Assembly (NCBI RefSeq): GCF_024713945.1
Contig: NC_134678.1
Span: 6,014,001 to 6,078,000, forward strand
Source of the DNA: Dermatophagoides farinae
Taxonomy: Eukaryota; Arthropoda; Arachnida; Sarcoptiformes; Pyroglyphidae
Direction: 5' to 3'
DNA: 64,000 nt
A program made the position numbers and the translations under genes. This document shows, one piece after another, positions 38,763 through 53,310 of the stretch. Each line of letters opens with the position of its first letter. Position 1 is the first letter of the stretch. Under the pieces are notes generated by a model, which was not told the origin of the DNA, did no database searches, and saw only the letters and a program-made list of their open reading frames with translations.

Positions 38763-40913
38763 TTACACAGAAATCTCATAGTTCATTTCATATTGACTTT
38801 GACGATTATTGTTAACAGAACTTTCAACATTTCGTCCGGTGGCATTTTTATTTTGATGTTCAATTTTATTACTAATCTCTAGTGCTTTTTGAAAAGGCAT
38901 CGGTCGTTTAAAATAATTTTTTGAAATTGTTGTCGTATCACTGCAACTGCTATTCGGTCCAAAATCTAATGAATCTTCATCGATATATTGAAGAAAATTT
39001 CCGTTTTTAGATGATGATGATAAATTTTGAAGCTCAGTTTCTGAATTGAATTTATTCGAGTGATTATTATGAGAATTTACAGCATAGCCAGCATCAGGTG
39101 AATAATAAATGAGCATTCCACCTTCCGGGCCATTTGTTTTACCATAATGATTATCATTTTTCAATGGTGAATTTTTGTTCATCAAATGTGAAGATATCTC
39201 ATTGATTGATGTACTTTTTGAAGCTGATATTTTATTATTGTGATGATGTGGGAAAATACCTGCAGATTTATTTGATGAATCATGATTCAATGGCATCGGA
39301 TTCGATGACAGTGCGATGAATGTTGTTTCTTTTGTACCACTGTAAAAAAAATGATAAATCATTTATTTTGATCGACATTATCAAAAATATAAGTTACATA
39401 CTTTTCAGTATGATGCATTGTAACCACATGACTTTCTTCTGCTCTTAATCCATTTAGATCATACAATGTATCATTTCCAGGAGTTAAATTGTAATGCATT
39501 CGATTCTGTTGTTGATCTTGATTTGTTGAAGATGATTCTTGATAAGATTCATTTCGTTTTTTATTATTGTTCCCAATATGTCCATCAAATCTTTCAAGTA
39601 GAATGTCTTTTGACTAATTAAAAAAAAGATGGAATTAAATTTTTGCCATTCATAAAATCAACCATACATACATTGTCAACAACAGAAAAGTTGAGATCAT
39701 CTATTTTTTTCTCATTACTATCTGGCTTATTGTCCATATAAATTCGTATATCCGAACCCTTGCTGGATATTTTTGAAATTTTTGTCTTATACAAGCTTGA
39801 AAAAAAATCAATTTTTAGGAGAAAATAAAAAAAATTGAAGAAAAAAAATTTACCCAGGATATCGAGGTCCACAAACAGTGAAGATACAATTGAAAATGAT
39901 ACCATTGGAAAATGGATTAATTTGACGATTAAATTTTCGAGTAACCTTAGTTATTAATGAAAAACCAATTAAATTAAAAATAAAACAAAATAATAATGAA
40001 ATACCTGTTCATTTGTAGTTCGTCCACGAGCGACAAGTATAATATGAAAGCCAGTTAAACCAACGATTGGAATGAAAAATAAGGTAATGATTACGATTAA
40101 AGCAATTCTATTTGAAAGTACAATGTGATAAATTTAATAATATTTTACCATGTAATTTTTCAAAACTTACGCAACTATAACAGCCGTTTCATTGATAATG
40201 TTTCGATTATTTATCACAAAAATTAGACACCAACTGAATATTGTAATCATATGAAGAGTTAAAAATATCAAGAAAAAAAAGAAATGACGATAATTTCTTC
40301 TTCCGATACAATTGTTAACCCATGGACAATGATGATCGAATTTCTGAAATGAAAAAAAAAATCAGAATTTTTTTTCTTAAACCTAAAAAAATGGAATTTT
40401 TATAATTACTTCAATACAATTGTCACACACTGAACAGTGTGAACATCTTGGTGGACGATAAAATTGACAAGTTGAACACCATTTCATTCGAACTGTATGG
40501 CCTTTAATTTGTACTTCTTGATAGATTGGTGCTCGAAAATCATCTTTATCTTCATCGGGATTAGCTAAAAAAATCATGCCAGTAAAATTGTTAAAATATA
40601 AAAAAAAAATTTATCATTCGTTTCACCTCGTTTGATGATTCCAGGATCAACAAATGTAGTAGCAAATAAATTCGAAATAACAAAAAAAGCAATTATTGCT
40701 TGAGCTATGGTTATGGAAAAATGATATTCCTCATGTAAACGACGGCAGCTGATTAGTTGTAAAAAAATAAACAATAAAAAACTAAATTTAAATTCTAAAC
40801 AAAATTTTATAGTTTGCTTACGGAAAAATGAAAAAAAGTGCTGTAGTTGATAATAGTAAAATCCATGCACAAGTTGCTGGAATTAAACGTTTTATTGATT
40901 TACATTTGGGCAT
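38763..40913 (-). CDS. palmitoyltransferase of the ZDHHC5/8 type
   Basis: Nine exons on the minus strand: 40913-40822, 40748-40627, 40564-40410, 40343-40171, 40107-40005, 39945-39854, 39795-39672, 39613-39402 and 39339-38763, 549 residues. Two N-terminal helices, then [17 protein letters not shown], the Cys-rich domain [20 protein letters not shown] and the catalytic [13 protein letters not shown], two more helices, and [19 protein letters not shown]. These match ZDHHC5/8 (fly approximated), which S-acylates membrane proteins at the cell surface. The tail is about 300 residues, Asn/Ser-rich and probably disordered, ending EISV, which could bind a class II PDZ domain. It lies 669 bases from the divergent RPS7 start. 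Confidence 0.92.
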
Positions 40914-41388
40914 CGTTAGTGGGACGATTTTGATTGATTAATTTATAATTTTTTTTAACTATAATTATAATCTATTTTAGGAATTTATCTATAGATTGTT
41001 TCCAAAATTGAAGACGTTGAAAATTAATTTGAATCATAACAAAATTGATGATCTGATTTGATTTGTTTTTCTATAATTTTTACAAAAATAAAATGACAAA
41101 ATGAAATGAAATTATGAAAAGAAAAAGATGTTGATGATAATGATGATTCACGAGAATATTAGTAGATATGTGTTGAGTAATTTATAATTTATTTCATGTC
41201 AACAAATTGCAGACAGCAACACAAAAACAAAAACAACGATATAGCGAGCAACCCTCTTTCAATGAAAAAAAAATGACTTAAAAAAGCCATTTCGCATACC
41301 ATACTCAATGAATTATAGTGAGAAATAAAGCAAAAACATCAACATCAACATCATCATCATAATCGATACTTAGGAGTGGCTTAATTCT

Positions 41389-41402
41389 CACTATCGATAG
41401 TG
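41389..41402. promoter_or_regulatory. DRE-like palindrome (TATCGATA)
   Basis: CACTATCGATAGTG is a perfect 14-base palindrome containing TATCGATA, the DREF-bound element of many fly housekeeping promoters. It is about 75 bases upstream of the presumed RPS7 start of transcription. The motif is seen; its use here is inferred. Confidence 0.5.
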
Positions 41403-41460
41403 GCTAAAAACTGCATGCTTCCTTGATCCTGTGCGAGTTGCTTGTGTTCACGTTGGCCTG

Positions 41461-41482
41461 TTCTTTTCTTTTTTTTTCTTTA
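41461..41482 (+). promoter_or_regulatory. TCT-type initiator / 5' TOP tract of RPS7
   Basis: TTCTTTTC followed by a long T-rich pyrimidine run fits the initiator (YC+1TTTY) and 5' TOP start of ribosomal protein genes, with transcription likely beginning at the C near 41463. This would place translation of the mRNA under TOR control. Inferred from pattern and position. Confidence 0.5.
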
Positions 41483-41581
41483 TACGTGTTTATGTCACTA
41501 ATTTTGGCGAATATTCATCAATTTTCATTCGATTTTTTTAGAATAAAATCGTATTTAATTCTCCGAAATTCAATTAAAACA

Positions 41582-42231
41582 ATGGCTAACATTCTCCGTA
41601 GAAAAATTCTCAAGTCTGGTAATGAAGAGATCGATCCATTCGAAGAAAATATTGCTCAGGTTTGTTTTAAATAATGGATAAATGAAAAATTGTTTCAAAT
41701 AGATTTGTTTTTTCGTCTTTAGGCATTGTTGGACTTGGAGATGAATACCGACTTGAAAAGTCAACTCAGAGAGTTGTACATTAGTGGAGCTAAAGAAGTT
41801 GATGTTGCGGGCAAAAAAGCCTATCATCATCAATGTGCCGGTACCACAATTGAAAGCTTTTCAAAAGATCCAAAATCGTGTAGTGAGAGAATTGGAAAAG
41901 AAATTCAGTGGTAAACATGTGGTCATCATTCGCAAAACGAACTATTTTGCCTAAACCAACCAGAAAACTTCGAACAAAATCTAAACAAAAAAGACCAAGA
42001 AGTCGTACATTGACCGCTGTTTATGATTCCATTCTGGAAGATTTGGTATTCCCAGCCGAAATTGTTGGAAAACGAACACGTATCCGTTTGGGTGGCAGTA
42101 GATTGTTCAAAATTCATTTGGACAAATCATCGCAAACACAGATTGAACATAAGGTGGATACTTTTTCAGCTGTTTATAAAAAATTAACTGGACGTGAAGT
42201 AACTTTTGAATTTCCTGAGCCTCTTTTTTAA
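41582..42231 (+). CDS. RpS7: ribosomal protein S7 (eS7), two frame breaks
   Basis: Exons 41582-41659 and 41723-42231. The start [13 protein letters not shown], the block [19 protein letters not shown] and the end [18 protein letters not shown] identify small-subunit protein eS7 (about 190 residues). Exon 2 needs three frames. The first runs to GKKA (about 41821). The second covers [12 protein letters not shown] to SGKHVVII (to about 41928). The third runs from [12 protein letters not shown] to the stop. Each switch means one extra base in the sequence (apparently a C near 41821 and a C near 41930). Conservation between the breaks is excellent, the intron is kept, and a TOP-like promoter and AATAAA are present, so assembly errors are the simplest reading. 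A recent pseudogene copy cannot be excluded. Confidence 0.9.
41820..41823 (+). other. first frame break in RPS7
   Basis: The sequence AAAGCCTATCATC reads in frame as K-A-Y-H and then loses the family pattern. Without one C it reads K-A-I-I-I and stays open to the next break. Confidence 0.8.
41926..41931 (+). other. second frame break in RPS7
   Basis: ATCATTCGCAAAACG needs one base less for HVVII to continue into AKRTILPKP. In the uncorrected frame a stop follows within about seven codons. Confidence 0.8.
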
Positions 42232-42237
42232 AACATG

Positions 42238-42243
42238 AATAAA
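42238..42243 (+). terminator. polyA signal of RPS7
   Basis: AATAAA starts seven bases after the stop codon at 42229-42231, giving a very short 3' untranslated region; a second AATAAA is near 42279. Confidence 0.65.
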
Positions 42244-42341
42244 GAACATTGTTTAATTGGCAAAAAATGAAATACTAATAAAAATTTTAAAATTTCATTT
42301 CATTTCATTTATTATTATAAATAATTTCAATCAAAGAAAAA

Positions 42342-43349
<1,008 letters not shown>

Positions 43350-46300
43350 ATGTTTGAAAGTTTTAAAACTGAAAAAATAATGTTCATTAACCGTGCACTA
43401 GAAAAGATTCTCGCCGATCGTGATATTAGAAAAAGTAACAATCAACAGTTGAAAAAATCCTGCGAATTTGTCCTTGGTATTTATAAAATTGTTTTTAATT
43501 TTTTTTTCTAATTGGTTTTTTTCTTGTATATAGAAAAGATTAAAAATGAACAAAACGCTAGTAATCACCAAATCCAATCTGAATCTTCATCATCATCATC
43601 TTCCCATCATTCTTCCACACTTCCTCAACCCTCCAATCGGAAGGGTTCGGTGTTTGATGATGAAATATACTTCACACCATTCGAGCTTGCATGTCAATCA
43701 AAATCAAATCGTATCGTAATAATTGCTTTGGATTGTATACAGAAATTAATAGCATATGGCCACTTTACCGGCAATCGTATTGATAGCCGTAGTGAAGAAA
43801 AAAAATTGCTCATCGACACTATGGTTACTTGTATTTGCAATTGTTTTATAGGACCAAACACCGATGATGAAGTGCAATTACAAATAATTAAAGCCTTATT
43901 GACTATAGTGACATCACAATCATGTCCAGTACATGAAGGCAGCATTCTATTGGTCATACGTACCTGTTATAATATATATTTAAGTAGTAAAAAATTGGTC
44001 AATCAAACCACAGCTAAAGCAGCATTAACACAGATGCTAAACGTGATATTCTCTCGTATGGAATCAATTTCATCTACCCCTTCATCCTCATCATTAACGG
44101 ATGCATTTGGAAATGCTATCGAAACGAGCAATTGTGATAATTGGGATGCTCGATCACTGACAAATGAGACAATATTATCGAATGAATTATTTGATATTTA
44201 TTATCAACATGTATCCGATTCAGATGCTTTGAATTCGATCGAAACTATTGTCAATGATGTCATTACGACAGTTTGTAAATATTCGGAAGGCGATAATATT
44301 TCTATACAATCGAATAAGACTCAAGTTTCTCTAACGACCATTTCATCGAAAACCTCCCATAGTTTGGCCAATGTCAATAGCATCTCGTTAGATGGTTTCG
44401 AAACAAACGATACAATACATTTATCGTTTGAAAATATTTATCAAAAAGATGCCTACTTAATTTTTCGCTCGCTTTGCAAATTAAGCATGAAACGATTGAT
44501 GGATAATAGTTTTGATATGAAATCACATGAATTACGTTCAAAAATTTTATCGCTACAATTAATTTTGCAGATTCTACAGAATTCTGGTCCAGTTTTTCAG
44601 CATAGCGATATGTTTGCCGTGGCAATCAAGCAGTATTTGTGTGTTGCTTTATCGAAAAATGGCGTGTCTAATATACCGGAAATATTTGAACTTTCATTAG
44701 CGATATTTTTGGCATTGTTTCAGAAATTCAAGACTTATTTGAAAATGCAAATTGAAGTATTTTTCAAGGAAATATTCTTGAACATTCTGGAAACCGTATC
44801 CAGTTCATTCGAACATAAATGGATGGTCATACAAGCATTGACCAGGGTATGCGCTGACGCTCAAAGCATTGTCGATATTTATGTCAATTATGACTGTGAT
44901 CTTTCATCAGAAAATATATTCGGCCGTCTTGTCAATGATTTGTCCAAAATTGCTCAAGGAGGTGGACAGATATTGGATTCAGGATTTGTGAACTCATCAC
45001 AGGAAAGAAGCATGCGAATGAAAGGATTAGAATGTTTGGTTTCCATTCTCAAGTGTATGGTTGAATGGAGTAATGATCTTTACGTAAATCCAAATCAGCA
45101 AACCGATTTGGTAAATGAAAAATCTAATTCTGGATGTAAAGATGACCTTCATGAAACATCATCATTCAATAATCTTGATGATAACCCTGAGAAATTCGAA
45201 GAGGCCAAAAATCAGAAGAATATTATTGATAAAGGAATCGATTTATTTAATATGAATCCAATGAAAGGGATCAAATATCTTCAACATCATAATATTATTG
45301 ATTCAAGTCCAGAAAGTGTTGCCCAATTTTTTCATACAAATGATCGATTAGATAAATCACATGTTGGAGAATTTATGGGTGATTTTAATACATTCAACAA
45401 AGAAGTTATGTATGCCTATGTTGATCAGATGGATTTTGCCGATCGAGATATTGTTAGTGCCTTACGTTTTTTTCTCGAAGGATTTCGATTGCCCGGTGAA
45501 GCACAAAAAATTGATCGATTTATGGAGAAATTTGCTTCAAGATATTTTGAAACGAATCGTAATCATGGTATATTTACTAGTGCCGATACCGTTTATGTCT
45601 TAGCATATTCAATAATAATGTTGACTACCGATCTACATAGTCCACAAGTGAAACGAAAAATGACTAAAGATGATTACATCAAATTGAATAGAGGCATTAA
45701 TGAAAGTAAAGATTTACCCGAAGAATATTTATCACAAATATATGATGAGATTGCGGAAAGTGAAATCAAAATGAAAAGTGGATTTATTAAAAAAGTATCC
45801 GGTAAAGAAGTGACTAGCGAAAAAGCTCGTCGTCTTTTATACAATATGGAAATGGAAACAATGGCATCGACGGCCAAAGCATTGATGGAAAGTGTTTCAC
45901 ATGTAGAATCACCATTCACATCTGCTAAACATCTAGAACATGTGAGGCCAATGTTTCGTACAACTTGGACATCATTTTTAGCTGCATTCAGTGTTGGTCT
46001 TCAAGATTGTGATGATCAAGGAATAGCATCGCATTGCCTCAATGGAATCCGTTGTGCCATACGAATTGCAAGTATCTTTCAAATGACCCTTGAACGTGAT
46101 GCATTTGTTCAGGCGTTATCTCGTTTCACTTTACTTAAAGCCAATGGTCCTATTATTGAAATGAAGACAAAAAATATTGATACGATCAAAACATTAATTA
46201 CCGTAGCTTATACTGATGGTAATTATTTGGGCAAAAGTTGGCTAGATATTTTACGGTGTATTTCACAATTGGAATTGGCCCAATTGATTGGTACCGGTGT

Positions 46301-49099
46301 TAAGGCACAAATGCTTAACAATAACAATCTACAAATCAATAATTCCAATGGAAATAGTTTTGGTTTCCAATTTAAGCTCGAATCATTTGTAGCATTAGAA
46401 TCATTGGCCAGAAACAAAGAGAAAGAATCGAGAATTTCCGAATCAATGATTGAAGCCTCATCACAAAGTGTTGTTGTTGCCGTTGATAGAATATTTACTG
46501 GATCTATTCATTTAGATGGCAATGCTATTGTTGATTTTGTCAAAGCTTTATGTCATGTTTCAAGTGAAGAGCTATCCAATGTTCAGAATCCAAGAATGTT
46601 TAGTTTACAAAAAATTGTTGAAATCTCTTATTATAACATGAGCCGTATTCGTCTTCAATGGTCACGAATATGGGAAGTATTGGGCGAACATTTCAATAAA
46701 GTTGGTTGTAATCCTAATGAAGAAATTGCATTCTTTGCTATCGATTCGTTGCGACAATTATCAATGAAATTTATCGAAAAAGGCGAGCTATCAAATTTTC
46801 GTTTTCAAAAAGATTTTCTTCGTCCATTCGAACATATTATGAAATGTAATTCATCCATAGCCATTAGAGACATGGTTGTAAGATGTATTGCACAAATGGT
46901 CAATTCACAAGCAAGTAATATTAAATCTGGCTGGAAGAATATATTTAGCGTTTTTCGAATAGCCGCATCTGAAACTGATTCTTATATATTTGATTTATCA
47001 TTTCAAACTACATGCAACATATTCAATAATATTTATGAAAGTAATTTCACGGCAATGATCGATTCATTTCAAGATGCAATCAAATGTCTGTCAGAATTTG
47101 GCTGTAATCAACAATTTCCCGATACTAGTATGGAAGCAATACGTTTGATACGAGCTTGCGCACGTTATGTTGCTGAACAGCCACAATATTTCAAAGAATT
47201 TAATATTGAAGATAAAAACAATGGCTTTTTGGCTAGTGAAGATGATCGTGTTTGGGTAAGAGGATGGCTACCAATATTATTTGAATTATCATGTATTGTC
47301 AATACATGCAAATTGGATGTTCGTACTCGTGCATTGACCGTTATGTTTGAGATAATAAAATCACATGGAAATGTGTTTCGTGAAAATTGGTGGACCGATT
47401 TATTCAAAATAATATTTCGTATATTTGATAGTCTTAAATTACCCGGACCACAGTTGGAGAAGACTGAATGGATGACAACCACATGTAATCATGCTCTATA
47501 TTCAATTGTCGATGTTTTTACACAATATTTTGACATTCTTGGCTCGTTTCTTCTTAAAGATGTTTATTCACAACTATTCTGGTGTGTACAACAAGATAAT
47601 GAACAATTGGCACGTTCGGGAATCAATTGTTTTGAAAATTTAGTCATCTCATGTGGTGTCAAATATAATCAAATCACTTGGACAATGACAATTGAACTTA
47701 TTGAAAGAATACATGAAGTAACGAAACCATTGCAGCTATTCTCATCGCCGACAACAAACCAACATCATAATAAACAATTATTATCGGATGAAGAATTGGA
47801 AAAAGTCAAGATTAAATTTTTTGTACAATTAGATTTGATTCAAGCTATCGACAGTATTGTATTTTTTCCATCATTCAGTAAAAAAGAGGATACCGAAATG
47901 ATCAAATATTTGGAGAATAGTTTGAAAGATATTGACATTAATAAACAACAACAGCAACAACCAAATAATATTACCAATAACAATTGTCGAACAATAACGA
48001 ATGGTCCACTAGAACGTTGTTCAACTACTGACCTTCGAAATATTATTACAAATGGAATGTATGGACATATGAATACGGCTATTCTTGTTCGTTTGGCTAA
48101 ATTTCTCATAAAAGTATTCGATTCATTCAATCAAGTCTATTTGGATAAGAATAAATCAAAAATATTGGCTGATAAGCTTAGTTATCTTTCACAATTGGAG
48201 ATCAAAAGTTTACTATGTGCCATACGGATACTATTCTATCTGTACAATGATCCTGATCGTCAACAGCAAACAGAATTTATTGAACAAATTGAACAGGAAT
48301 TAATTAGGTTTGTCATTAACTCTTTTTTTTCAAATTTTTATTTTTTTGTTTGTTTATCTTTAACAATTTGTGATTGAAATTTTTTTTTATTTTTATTTTT
48401 TTTTTCAAGTACAATGAAAAGTAGAAAAAGAAAAATAATTGAATAGAATGCTAATTATAGAAATTTTTTTTCCTTTCTCCATTCTCCATTTATATATATA
48501 TATAGTATTTCATCACGAGCATTGCATTATTACTACCATATTGAAAATGAATACAATCGAGATAATTGGACTTCAATCATTTTATTGATATTATACAACG
48601 TTTCTAAATTGCCTACAGGCAAAGTAAGTAGCATCCATCGTGTTTTCTACATTATTCCCTCATTCTTGTATTTATATATTCACCTAATAATGTGGGATAG
48701 AAAAAAAACCGAATGATTTGATGCAAAACGAAAAAAAAACGAAAACGAAAGCTTTGAAACTAACTTTTTCTTTATTTATTTATTTCTTTTTTTTCTTTCT
48801 TTTTTTGCTTGGACCAATGGATTCATGATGATTTACTAAAACGTAAAAAAAACCATCCATTTTTCTTTTTCTCTCTCTCTCTCTCTCTCTCTCTTTTTCA
48901 TTTGATTTTGATTGATGATGGATCATATAATATAATATATATGAAAAAAATGCAGTTTTTCAAACATATCCAAAATTATTATGGACTGATTTGCAACCTA
49001 CTCATTTTGGATCTGAAAATAACATTGAAAGTTTTGATCAGGCAAATATTTCTACGACTTCAATCGGATCAATGTTTTTCAATTTTTTCTTCACAATAA
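43350..49099 (+). CDS. BIG-type Sec7 ARF guanine nucleotide exchange factor
   Basis: Exons 43350-43476, 43534-48307, 48506-48623 and 48956-49099, 1720 residues. The start [23 protein letters not shown] matches BIG1/BIG2 (ARFGEF1/2; fly Sec71). The DCB region contains [13 protein letters not shown] and [12 protein letters not shown]. The HUS region follows, then a Sec7 domain (about 605-790) with the catalytic-glutamate loop [12 protein letters not shown] (about 692) that expels GDP from ARF, then HDS repeats including [26 protein letters not shown]. The C-terminus has a Gln/Asn-rich insert near 47945-47985. The last two small exons continue the family's helical end (FLRLQSD). BIG proteins activate ARF1 at the trans-Golgi and recycling endosomes and are brefeldin A targets. 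One 4.8-kb exon carries most of the protein. Confidence 0.94.
48870..48894 (+). repeat. CT microsatellite
   Basis: About twelve CT units within the last intron of the BIG gene, directly after a T-rich tract. Confidence 0.85.
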
Positions 49100-50775
49100 A
49101 TAATAAAAATAATAATAAATAACAAACATCATGATGATCATCAACAACAACAACGACGACGGTGAAGGAGATAAACAAACGTGCCAAAATCCGGGAAAAG
49201 AACATCACTAACGCCACCACCACCACCATCACCTACTATATATATTATTACCCCCATAATTTTCTAACATTGGAAAATTTTGTTGATGGATTCGTCCCTT
49301 TTTTCGGAATAATAATAATAATAATTTTTTCAACTTTTTTTTTCCACAACAGCCGGCGTTCAAACAAAACTTTTTTTTTCCATTTATCCTTGCTCTTTTT
49401 TTTCCATCCTAACAACAATGATATTGCATTGCATTGCATTGTATACAATTTACAAAATGTAAACAAACAAACAATGAATGAAATGAAATGAAAACGATCC
49501 TATTGTGACCATTGTCGATATATATATATAGAAAATAGAAATTATTTTATATTAATTTTTATTTGCTATACCCATAAATGTTGAATGGTGGTAATATTTA
49601 TTTGGACCAAATTAATCAATTTTTTTTGTTCCAACAAAACTACTACCAACATTAAATACATTTCATGTAATTGAAAGTAGAAAAAAAACAAAACAAAACA
49701 AAAAACACCCAAGTGTCCTATTCACATCCATATATATATATAAATTCATGAAGTATAGATAGTTTTAAATTAACTAAAAAAAAAAATTATTCAAACAGAA
49801 TATACACATATATATCGTTGCTATTGTTGTTGTTGTTGTTGTTATTTATTTTTTTTTATTCATAAATTTTTTTCCTTTTTGTTTCATTCTTGAATATCTG
49901 GAAAGAATAATTATGGCAATCAAAAAAACAAAAAAAAAATAGAAAAGAAAAATGATCACACAGAAACAGCTGAAACAAAAAAAGTTTATTACATATTTCT
50001 AACTAATGAAAATTGTGAGAAAAAAAAAAATTTTGTACCATACACACACAGACGCACTACAAACCACAATTATTTGTTGTCATTTCTCAATTTTTGTTTT
50101 TTTTTAATTCCAATTTTTCTTATTTAAATTTATTTATTAATGAATATCATCAAATAAATTATTGCCTAAACATTGAAAAACAGCAAACAAACAAACAAAC
50201 AAACAAATAAAACGAATCAATAATTGTATATTCATTTTAATCTAGACGGATTACAGAATTAAATTGTGAATATATATTCTTTATATATATCGCTTTGGAT
50301 TATTGTTTATTTTTACATATAAATAAAGATATTTGACCTCTAATTCAAATTTTTGTTGAATGAATATAAATGATATATATATTCTGTGTTTAGTATATAT
50401 TGGAATTATTTTATTTTATTTTATTTTTTTTTTTTTTTGGTGTTGCGTTTTTTTTTCTTCTCACAAATTCTCTATGGATGAATGAAATACGTGTTTAGAT
50501 TATTAAACACATGAAATATATTGGCCCATATCATTGGACACACACAGGTAGAACAGTAAAAAATAAAATAGAGACAGAGATAAATCAAGTGAAAAATATG
50601 GGTGGCATTTTGTTTTTTTTTCTCGGTTCTAGATTCAACTACTACTACTCCTCCTCTTCTGTTTTTTTTTTCATTCATTCAATCAACCATAAAAACACAA
50701 AGCCATCAAAAATTTTTTTTTCTTTACACATTTTCAATGACAAAAATGATGATGATGATGATAATCATTGTTTCT

Positions 50776-50810
50776 AAAAAAAAAATTTTTTTTTTTTTTT
50801 TTTTTTTTTT
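50776..50810. repeat. A10-T25 homopolymer block
   Basis: Ten A followed by about 25 T; a strong inverted-repeat and assembly-error-prone site. Confidence 0.85.
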
Positions 50811-51512
50811 GATTCACCATTTATTTTCTGATTGGCTATAATGGTGGCCAAAATATAAGTGAAACGAAATATGATGAAACATAAAATGGTTCAGTGAAAT
50901 GGACATGCACAAGAATTTGATTGTGATGCAATCATATATCTATAAAGTAAAAACCACAGGAAATTATTTATCCATTTTTCCTCCCCCCCCCAACAACAAC
51001 AACAATAAATTCTGTAAAGTTGCTTTTTTTCTGCCAAAAAAAAAGAATTATTTTTGTTGTTGTTTTTTTTTGTGTGTGTTTGTTGACCACAAATCATCAC
51101 AACAATAAATAAGATCATTCAAGATAAATGGAAAAATATGAAAATAAATTACCAAACAAATTATGAATGAACAAGAAAAAAAATAGAAAGCAAAAGAGAG
51201 AGAGGGAGAGAGGGAAATGACCAAAAAAAAAAAAAAATGAAAAAAATAGTTGTCATGGAGTCATGTGTATTCATGATGACATTGAAACCATTGAACAAAA
51301 AAAATGACGATACACTAACGTATGGAATCAAATGAATATCAAACTATCATTTTGTAATGGATTGGGATAAAAAAAAAGAATCAAGGAATTTTTTTTTTGC
51401 TGGATCTAGCATGTTTGAAAATAATAATAATAATAATTATTATTATCTTCAACATAAATTTAAGGCAATACAAATGGTGTTCAAACTTTTATGATGATGA
51501 TGATCGCAATAT

Positions 51513-51536
51513 ACCACCACCACCACCACCACCACC
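51513..51536. repeat. ACC trinucleotide repeat
   Basis: Eight ACC units in the gene-free region. Confidence 0.85.
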
Positions 51537-53282
51537 AAAAAAAAGAGGCGGCCATATCAATTTTTCATTGTCATTTCTGTATTATCATCTATCCAAAGAC
51601 ATCCAGAGACACCCATAATATCCACCCGCCTACATATATCCAAGTAAAAGAATCTAGATCAATTTTTTTTTGCTTGAAAAAAAATATTCGGAATTACAAA
51701 CAAACAAACACAAAATAAAGGAAACACCTACTCTGTCACAACAACAACAACATATCGATCAACAACACACATATAGCCCCAGAGACCTAAAAGAGAGTGA
51801 AGAAGGAAAAAGAAAATTTGAAATCAAAAAAAAAATAGCAACAAAATATGTTCCTGTTTTGTTTAGTTCAAATTTTTTTTCCAGTTTTGTGGTTCATTTT
51901 TTTCGAGCAAAAGAGAGAGAGAGAGATAGAAAAATTATGGAAATTAACATCATCATCATCATCAACCAGACAAAACCAGACCTACGAGAGCCATTTTTTT
52001 GTTCTGGTCCTAGCTTTGTTTTTGGTTCGGTTCGCTGATTTTTTTTTCTCTAGCCATCATAATCATCATCATCATCATCATTATTATTATTACCGTGATC
52101 ATTGCAATCATCATTATGATCCATAGAGACAACTTATTTTCAAAAAAAAAAAAAAAAATTCCTGTAGTTTCTTTTATGTTTTGGGAATGGTTGGCATCCA
52201 AAAAAAAATTGTCATTTGATTTTCTTTCTCTCTCTCTCTTGTTGATGAAATGTGTGAAATTGTTGTTGTTGGCCACCATATATTAGTATTATTCGAATTG
52301 TTTTATTTATTTATTTTTTTTTCAAATAAATTCGCTCACCATTGTTGTTGTTGGATGGTTTTTTTTTCATTTTGTTCAAAGCTCGTTGAAATCATTTGTC
52401 AATGAAGAATTTCATTATTTATTTTTATTTTTTTTTTTTTATTTTTTTGAAATGGCAACCGTTTTATTATGATTTTGGTTGTCAATGAAAAACTATTATA
52501 AACACAGGCTGTTAAATTAAACTTACTTTGATGTGTTTTTTCTTTCTCTCTTTCTCTCTCATAATGGCTGTTTATTATTATTATTATTATTATCAACCTG
52601 GTGGACAACCATCATCAAAATCATGTGGAATTTTTAATGTATGTGAAGAATAAATGAGAAAAAAAAAACAACAACAAAATAGTAAAGTGTGAAATGAAAA
52701 AAATTTGGCCTGATTCTCATTCGATTTTTATTTTTTATTTTTTGCTGTCGTTTTCTATATTTCGATTTTGTGTTTTCGTTTTGATTTTCTTTTCTTTATT
52801 TCATTTCAAATAAATTCGGAATTTTCTAAATTTTAAATTCGAATCGTTATTGCTTGTGGTTATCATCATAGGTGTTGAAGAATTTATTTTCTTTACGAAT
52901 GCAATTCGATATTAAAGTTTTAAAATTGAAAGTCCATGTTCTAATGATGCGTTTGCGTTTTTTTTTATTTTTATTTCATTTTGTTTTGTTTTTGACCATT
53001 TTTTTTCATTTTATTTTGTCTTCTGGCTATTTGAATCGGTTTGTAAACCACATTCATTTATACTACATACAGATATACACAAGAGATTTAGATTTTCATC
53101 GATGAATCATGAATTGATGAAAACAAAAAACAAGGAAACCTATTTGGTTTCTTTTCTTTTTTTTCCATAAAGATATGAATTGAAAGAATTTTTCTTATTT
53201 TTGCCTCTTTCACATTCTGTCCATCTTTCTTTTTTCTTGATTTATTTCTATTCATCCATCCATCTATTTCATTGATAATAAC

Positions 53283-53310
53283 GACAACAACAACAACAAC
53301 AACAACAACA
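53283..53310. repeat. ACA trinucleotide repeat
   Basis: About nine CAA/ACA units in the gene-free region. Confidence 0.8.

Larger units (their letters stand above)
40914..41581. other. divergent spacer ZDHHC/RPS7
   Basis: 668 bases upstream of both genes. Contains a palindromic DRE-like site and a pyrimidine-rich initiator on the RPS7 side (separate entries). The rest is AT-rich with CAT repeats near 41347-41362. Confidence 0.55.

Noticed and set aside
41423-41581. In-frame upstream start extending RPS7 by about 53 residues
   Set aside because: The ATG lies upstream of the likely TOP initiator and the extension has no counterpart in eS7; MANILRRK at 41582 fits the family.
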